From the NCBI GenBank assembly GCA_030604165.1, contig JAUVWK010000071.1, forward strand, positions 1 through 10,243: a DNA stretch of 10,243 bases. Reading direction: 5' to 3'. Numbering within the stretch: position 1 is the stretch's first letter; the number at the start of each line of letters is the position of its first letter. The stretch comes from Alphaproteobacteria bacterium. GTDB lineage: Bacteria > Pseudomonadota > Alphaproteobacteria > UBA828. Positions 7,377-10,243 of the stretch are shown here, piece by piece. A model generated the notes under the pieces. The model saw only the letters and a list, made by a program, of their open reading frames with translations, did not search any database and was not told the origin of the DNA. The translations under genes and the position numbers were made by a program.

Positions 7377-8657
7377 ATGCCAGACGACGCGCTTCTCCAA
7401 CGGCGCCATCGCTTGCTCGGCACACAGGCGCCGCTTTTCTACGAGCGGCCGCTCCACCTCGTAAGGGGAGAGGGGGTCTGGGTGTGGGACGGCGACGGGC
7501 GGCGCTACCTCGACGCCTACAACAACGTGCCCCATGTCGGCCATTGCCATCCCCATGTCGTCGAGGCGCTCTGTGCGCAGGCCAAGACGCTGAACACCTC
7601 GACCCGCTATCTGGACGAGCAGATCCTCGGCTATGGCGAGCAGCTCACAGCGACGTTCGACGAGAGCCTTGTGCGCCTCGCCCTCTGTTGCTCGGGCACG
7701 GAGGCGATCGAGCTAGCGCTCAGGATCGCGCGCGCCTGCACCGGCAACGACGGCGTGATCGTGACCGATTTTTGCTATCACGGGAACTCGTCGACGGTCG
7801 CCGCGCTTTCGACCGCTTTTCTCGGGCCCGAAGGCATCGATCCGCGGGTCCGAACGATCACGGTGCCGGAGCCCTATCGGTTGCGCGACGGCGTCGATCC
7901 CGATGAAGCGGCGATGGCCTATGCCGCCGATGTCGCCACCGCGATTTCGTCGCTGGCCGAGGCCGGCCTGAAGCCGGCGGCAATCCTGTTCGATACGGTG
8001 TTCGCGACCGAGGGCGTGCCGACCGTTCCGCAGGGCTATGTCGAGAAGGCGGTGGCGCTGGTGCGCGAGGCGGGCGGGCTCTACATCGCCGACGAAGTGC
8101 AGCCGGGCTTCGGCCGCACGGGGACCGGGATGTGGGGGTATCAGCTCTATGACGCCGTGCCCGACCTGGTAACGCTCGGCAAGCCGATGGGCAACGGGCA
8201 TCCGTTGGCGGGCGTCGTCGCGCGGGCGAAGCTGATCGACGACTTCACCCAGCGGGCAATGTACTTCAACACCTTCGGCGGCAACCCGGTGGCCTGCGCC
8301 GTCGGCCGCGCCGTACTCGAGGTGATCCAGCGGGAAGGGTTGGTCGAGAATGCAGGCGTGGTGGGCGCCCACCTACAGGAGGGGCTGCGTACGCTCGGGC
8401 AAAAGCACGCCATGATCGGCGAGGGACGTGGGCACGGCCTCTTCGTCGCGGTCGAGCTGGTCACCGACCGGGCGAGCAGAGCGCCGGCCACGGCCGAGGC
8501 CAAGGCCGTCGTGAACGGCATGCTTGAGCGCGGCGTGCTGATCAGCCGGACCGGCCGGCACGACAACGTGCTCAAGGTTCGCCCGCCCATGCCGTTCGGC
8601 AAGGAGCATGCCGACCAGCTGCTCGCCGCTCTCGACGATACCCTCGCGGCCCTCTAG
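7377..8657 (+). CDS. Class III PLP enzyme, AGXT2L-like phospho-lyase or aminotransferase
   Basis: A 426-residue fold-type I PLP enzyme of the class III aminotransferase family. Visible are the phosphate-binding SGTEA (106-110), the ring-stacking YHG (134-136), D239 of IADEVQ that contacts the pyridine nitrogen, and K269 of LGKPMGNGHP as the Schiff-base lysine. Segments such as NNVPHVGHCHP (49-59), VQPGFGRTGTGMW, PDLVTLGKPMGNGHP, YFNTFGGNPVACAVG and DNVLKVRPPMPF closely follow, from memory, human ETNPPL/PHYKPL (AGXT2L1/2). Those enzymes are not transaminases: they eliminate phosphate and ammonia from phosphoethanolamine or 5-phosphohydroxylysine. The gene 14 bp downstream encodes an APH-type kinase, which fits supply of such a phosphorylated amino alcohol. 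The start at 7377 is chosen for GGAG at 7366-7369; the frame is open from 7185, but that extension has no family resemblance. A conventional omega-amino acid transaminase remains possible. Confidence 0.9.
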   Translation: MPDDALLQRRHRLLGTQAPLFYERPLHLVRGEGVWVWDGDGRRYLDAYNNVPHVGHCHPHVVEALCAQAKTLNTSTRYLDEQILGYGEQLTATFDESLVRLALCCSGTEAIELALRIARACTGNDGVIVTDFCYHGNSSTVAALSTAFLGPEGIDPRVRTITVPEPYRLRDGVDPDEAAMAYAADVATAISSLAEAGLKPAAILFDTVFATEGVPTVPQGYVEKAVALVREAGGLYIADEVQPGFGRTGTGMWGYQLYDAVPDLVTLGKPMGNGHPLAGVVARAKLIDDFTQRAMYFNTFGGNPVACAVGRAVLEVIQREGLVENAGVVGAHLQEGLRTLGQKHAMIGEGRGHGLFVAVELVTDRASRAPATAEAKAVVNGMLERGVLISRTGRHDNVLKVRPPMPFGKEHADQLLAALDDTLAAL

Positions 8658-8671
8658 AGCGGCGCTCATCG

Positions 8672-9691
8672 ATGCCGGGCTTCTATGACCTGCCGCTCGC
8701 CGAGCGCACCGAGCGGATGCGAGCGCTGGCCGTAAAGGCGCTCACGGAATGGGGCATTGTCGGCGGCGACCCAAAGGTCATCAAGATTCGCGAGAACGCC
8801 GTGTTCCGCGTCACGGCCGCGGACGGGCAAGACGCCGTTCTCCGGGTTCACCGCCACGGTTATCACACCGACGCCGCGCTCCGCTCCGAACTGATCTGGA
8901 TGGAAGCCCTGCGGGCGGAAGGCATCGATGTCCCCGGCGTGATTCCGACCTCGGCCGGGGGGCTCTTCACCACCGTCGGCGTCGACGGCGTGCCGGAGCC
9001 GCGCCAGGTAGACATGCTCACCTGGATGGCAGGCGAGCCGTTCGGCACGATCGAGGAGGGCCTGAACCCGGCGATCACCGACATCCGGAAGGCCTTCAAC
9101 GGCGTCGGCCAACTGACGGCACGACTGCACAACCAAGCGACGGCGTGGCGACTACCGGAGGGCTTCGCGCGCCACGCCTGGGATACCGACGGGCTGGTCG
9201 GGCCGACGCCGCTCTGGGGTCGGTTTTGGGAGTATGCCGGGCTTAACGCCGCGCAACGACGTCTGCTCGAGACCGCGCGCCATCGAGTGCGGGACGACTT
9301 GATCGCCTACGGGCAGGCCGCGCAGCGCTACGGCATGATCCACGCCGATCTCAATCTCGACAACATGTTGCTCGACGGTGAGCGGGTCGTGCTGCTGGAT
9401 TTCAACGACGCCGGCTTCGGCTGGCACCTGTTCGATTTCGCGACGATCTGGACGCTGTTTCGTGGCGCGGATTATTTCGAGACCATGCGCGCGAGCGTCA
9501 TCGAGGGCTATCGGCGCGAGCGCAACCTGCCGGACGAAGAGGTCGCGCGCCTCCCGCTGTTCGACCTCGCCCGTGCCTTCACCTATCTCGGCTGGATTCA
9601 TACCCGCAGCGAAACGGCGACGGCTCGAGAGATTGCACCCACGGTCGTCACGCTCGTCTGCGGTCTCGCGGACGACTATCTCTCCGGTTAG
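8672..9691 (+). CDS. APH-family (homoserine kinase II / SrkA-like) small-molecule phosphotransferase
   Basis: A 339-residue kinase of the aminoglycoside-phosphotransferase fold, which also includes homoserine kinase II, choline kinase, hydroxylysine kinase and SrkA/RdoA. The N-lobe shows ENAVFRV (41-47) and AVLRVHR (55-61), where R58 stands where many relatives have Lys. The catalytic loop is HADLNLDN (224-231), with D226 the presumed base, and the metal-binding motif is LLDFNDAGFG (241-250), with D243. The helix after it (WHLFDFATIW) is typical of the family. The gene starts 14 bp after the stop of the PLP enzyme with no strong Shine-Dalgarno, suggesting one transcript and possibly coupled translation. 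By context it would phosphorylate the hydroxyl of an amino alcohol for the adjacent phospho-lyase-like enzyme. This is inference: APH kinases are hard to assign by sequence, and an SrkA-like protein kinase is the main alternative. Confidence 0.88.
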   Translation: MPGFYDLPLAERTERMRALAVKALTEWGIVGGDPKVIKIRENAVFRVTAADGQDAVLRVHRHGYHTDAALRSELIWMEALRAEGIDVPGVIPTSAGGLFTTVGVDGVPEPRQVDMLTWMAGEPFGTIEEGLNPAITDIRKAFNGVGQLTARLHNQATAWRLPEGFARHAWDTDGLVGPTPLWGRFWEYAGLNAAQRRLLETARHRVRDDLIAYGQAAQRYGMIHADLNLDNMLLDGERVVLLDFNDAGFGWHLFDFATIWTLFRGADYFETMRASVIEGYRRERNLPDEEVARLPLFDLARAFTYLGWIHTRSETATAREIAPTVVTLVCGLADDYLSG

Positions 9692-9699
9692 CGCGCCTC

Positions 9700-9813
9700 T
9701 CGGTGATCCCCACGATCATCGGCGGCAACACCGCCGCGCCCACCATCATGATCGCGGAGAAGGCCGCCGATATGATCTTGGGGCGCGAGCCGTTGGCGAA
9801 GGAGGAGGTTTGA
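9700..9813 (+). pseudogene. 3' remnant of a second GMC oxidoreductase gene
   Basis: From TCG at 9700, 37 codons and a TGA read SVIPTIIGGNTAAP then TIMIAEKAADMILG and REPLAKEEV. This is the C-terminal end of a GMC oxidoreductase, including the active-site Asn in GGNTAAP but not the His. It matches the last 37 residues of the gene at 324-1934 at 31 of 37 positions, with the same length to the stop. The match begins 8 bp after the kinase stop codon, with no start codon or upstream GMC sequence, so it is a decapitated relic. Six residue differences and many silent ones show that it is not a very recent copy. Confidence 0.9.
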
Positions 9814-9849
9814 GGGGAAAGCTATTGCGGCGCGGTGCGGCGGGGCGTC
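9700..9849 (+). repeat. Direct repeat, copy 2 (GMC gene 3' end plus downstream flank)
   Basis: Partner of 1821-1972 in the same orientation, about 7.9 kb away. Similarity stops abruptly on the left at 9700 and fades on the right after about 9849. The hairpin seen after the first copy is not preserved here. Confidence 0.9.
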
Positions 9850-10243
9850 TCGGCGCAATGCTCAATCGCATTTTGCCAAATGATTGCCTCAGCTAACATC
9901 GTGACGTCCCCTGACGGTTTGTTGCCGCATGTCTAATTAGCTGAAGACGACAACAAAGACGGTGTTACTCGGCGTTTCGCGCCTGGAGTCTGTTCGGCGC
10001 GACCCGACGTGCCCAGTGAACGAGCTGACATGCAGATGATGAATAGACAAAGTCCCATGCGTTTCCGTAATTTATGATATGCCTCGCCAGCTGGCTGCGA
10101 TTATCTTTTCAAGCACGCCGTGAGCAATATAGAATGATTTCTGGTGATTGTAGCGCCGATATTAGTATACGGGCGCAACTTATCGAACACTGAGAAATGC
10201 TGTGTCAAATACCAAACAAATATTAGCGATGTTGCGCAGCCGC
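9850..10243. other. AT-richer stretch without a recognised gene
   Basis: These 394 bp are visibly richer in A/T than the rest of the window, especially from about 10020, and have frequent stops in all frames. No transposase, RNA gene or regulator was recognised. One perfect 7-bp inverted repeat, TCGCGCC (9977-9983) and GGCGCGA (9996-10002) with a 12-nt loop, has no following T-tract. The last 17 nt resemble part of the flavin oxidoreductase gene at 136-155. Confidence 0.5.

Noticed and set aside
9378..9896. 172-codon plus-strand frame spanning the kinase end and the GMC relic
   Set aside because: It is out of frame with both the kinase and the GMC remnant and looks like a Ser/Arg-rich shadow.

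Overview
This is a GC-rich bacterial window. Dense ORFs, heavy G/C at third codon positions and the gene families present suggest an alphaproteobacterium of the Rhizobiales or Rhodospirillales type. That assignment is an inference from style and content, not from a marker gene. No rRNA, tRNA, CRISPR array, integrase or intact insertion sequence was seen.

Layout, left to right. (1) Positions 1-199, minus strand: the N-terminus of an old-yellow-enzyme-type NADH:flavin oxidoreductase, running off the left edge. (2) Divergent from it, 324-1934: a complete FAD-dependent GMC (choline-dehydrogenase-like) oxidoreductase. (3) 2143-5526: a large signalling protein with the order SAM domain, class III nucleotidyl cyclase, AAA-type ATPase, TPR-like helical repeats. 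Two REP-like palindromes in opposite orientation (1988-2015 and 5573-5600) bracket it. (4) 5789-7033, minus strand: a pita-bread-fold M24 family hydrolase lacking two of the five usual metal ligands, hence closer to the creatinase/ectoine-hydrolase side than to true aminopeptidases. (5) A 343-bp divergent intergenic region, then a tight plus-strand pair: a class III PLP enzyme resembling the AGXT2L phospho-lyases (7377-8657) and an APH-fold small-molecule kinase (8672-9691), 14 bp apart. (6) From 9700, just after the kinase stop codon: a decapitated 3' end of a second GMC oxidoreductase gene, a diverged direct repeat of the end of the GMC gene near the left side. (7) About 400 bp of visibly more AT-rich DNA without a convincing gene, to the right edge.

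The most interesting inferences are two. First, the kinase/PLP-enzyme pair looks like a phosphorylate-then-eliminate module for an amino alcohol, analogous to hydroxylysine kinase plus 5-phosphohydroxylysine phospho-lyase. The divergent metal-ligand-poor M24 hydrolase could release its substrate from an amide-type precursor. The true substrate cannot be read from the sequence. Second, the two GMC 3' ends about 7.9 kb apart, the palindromes around the cyclase and the AT-rich right end show that this locus was assembled by rearrangement.
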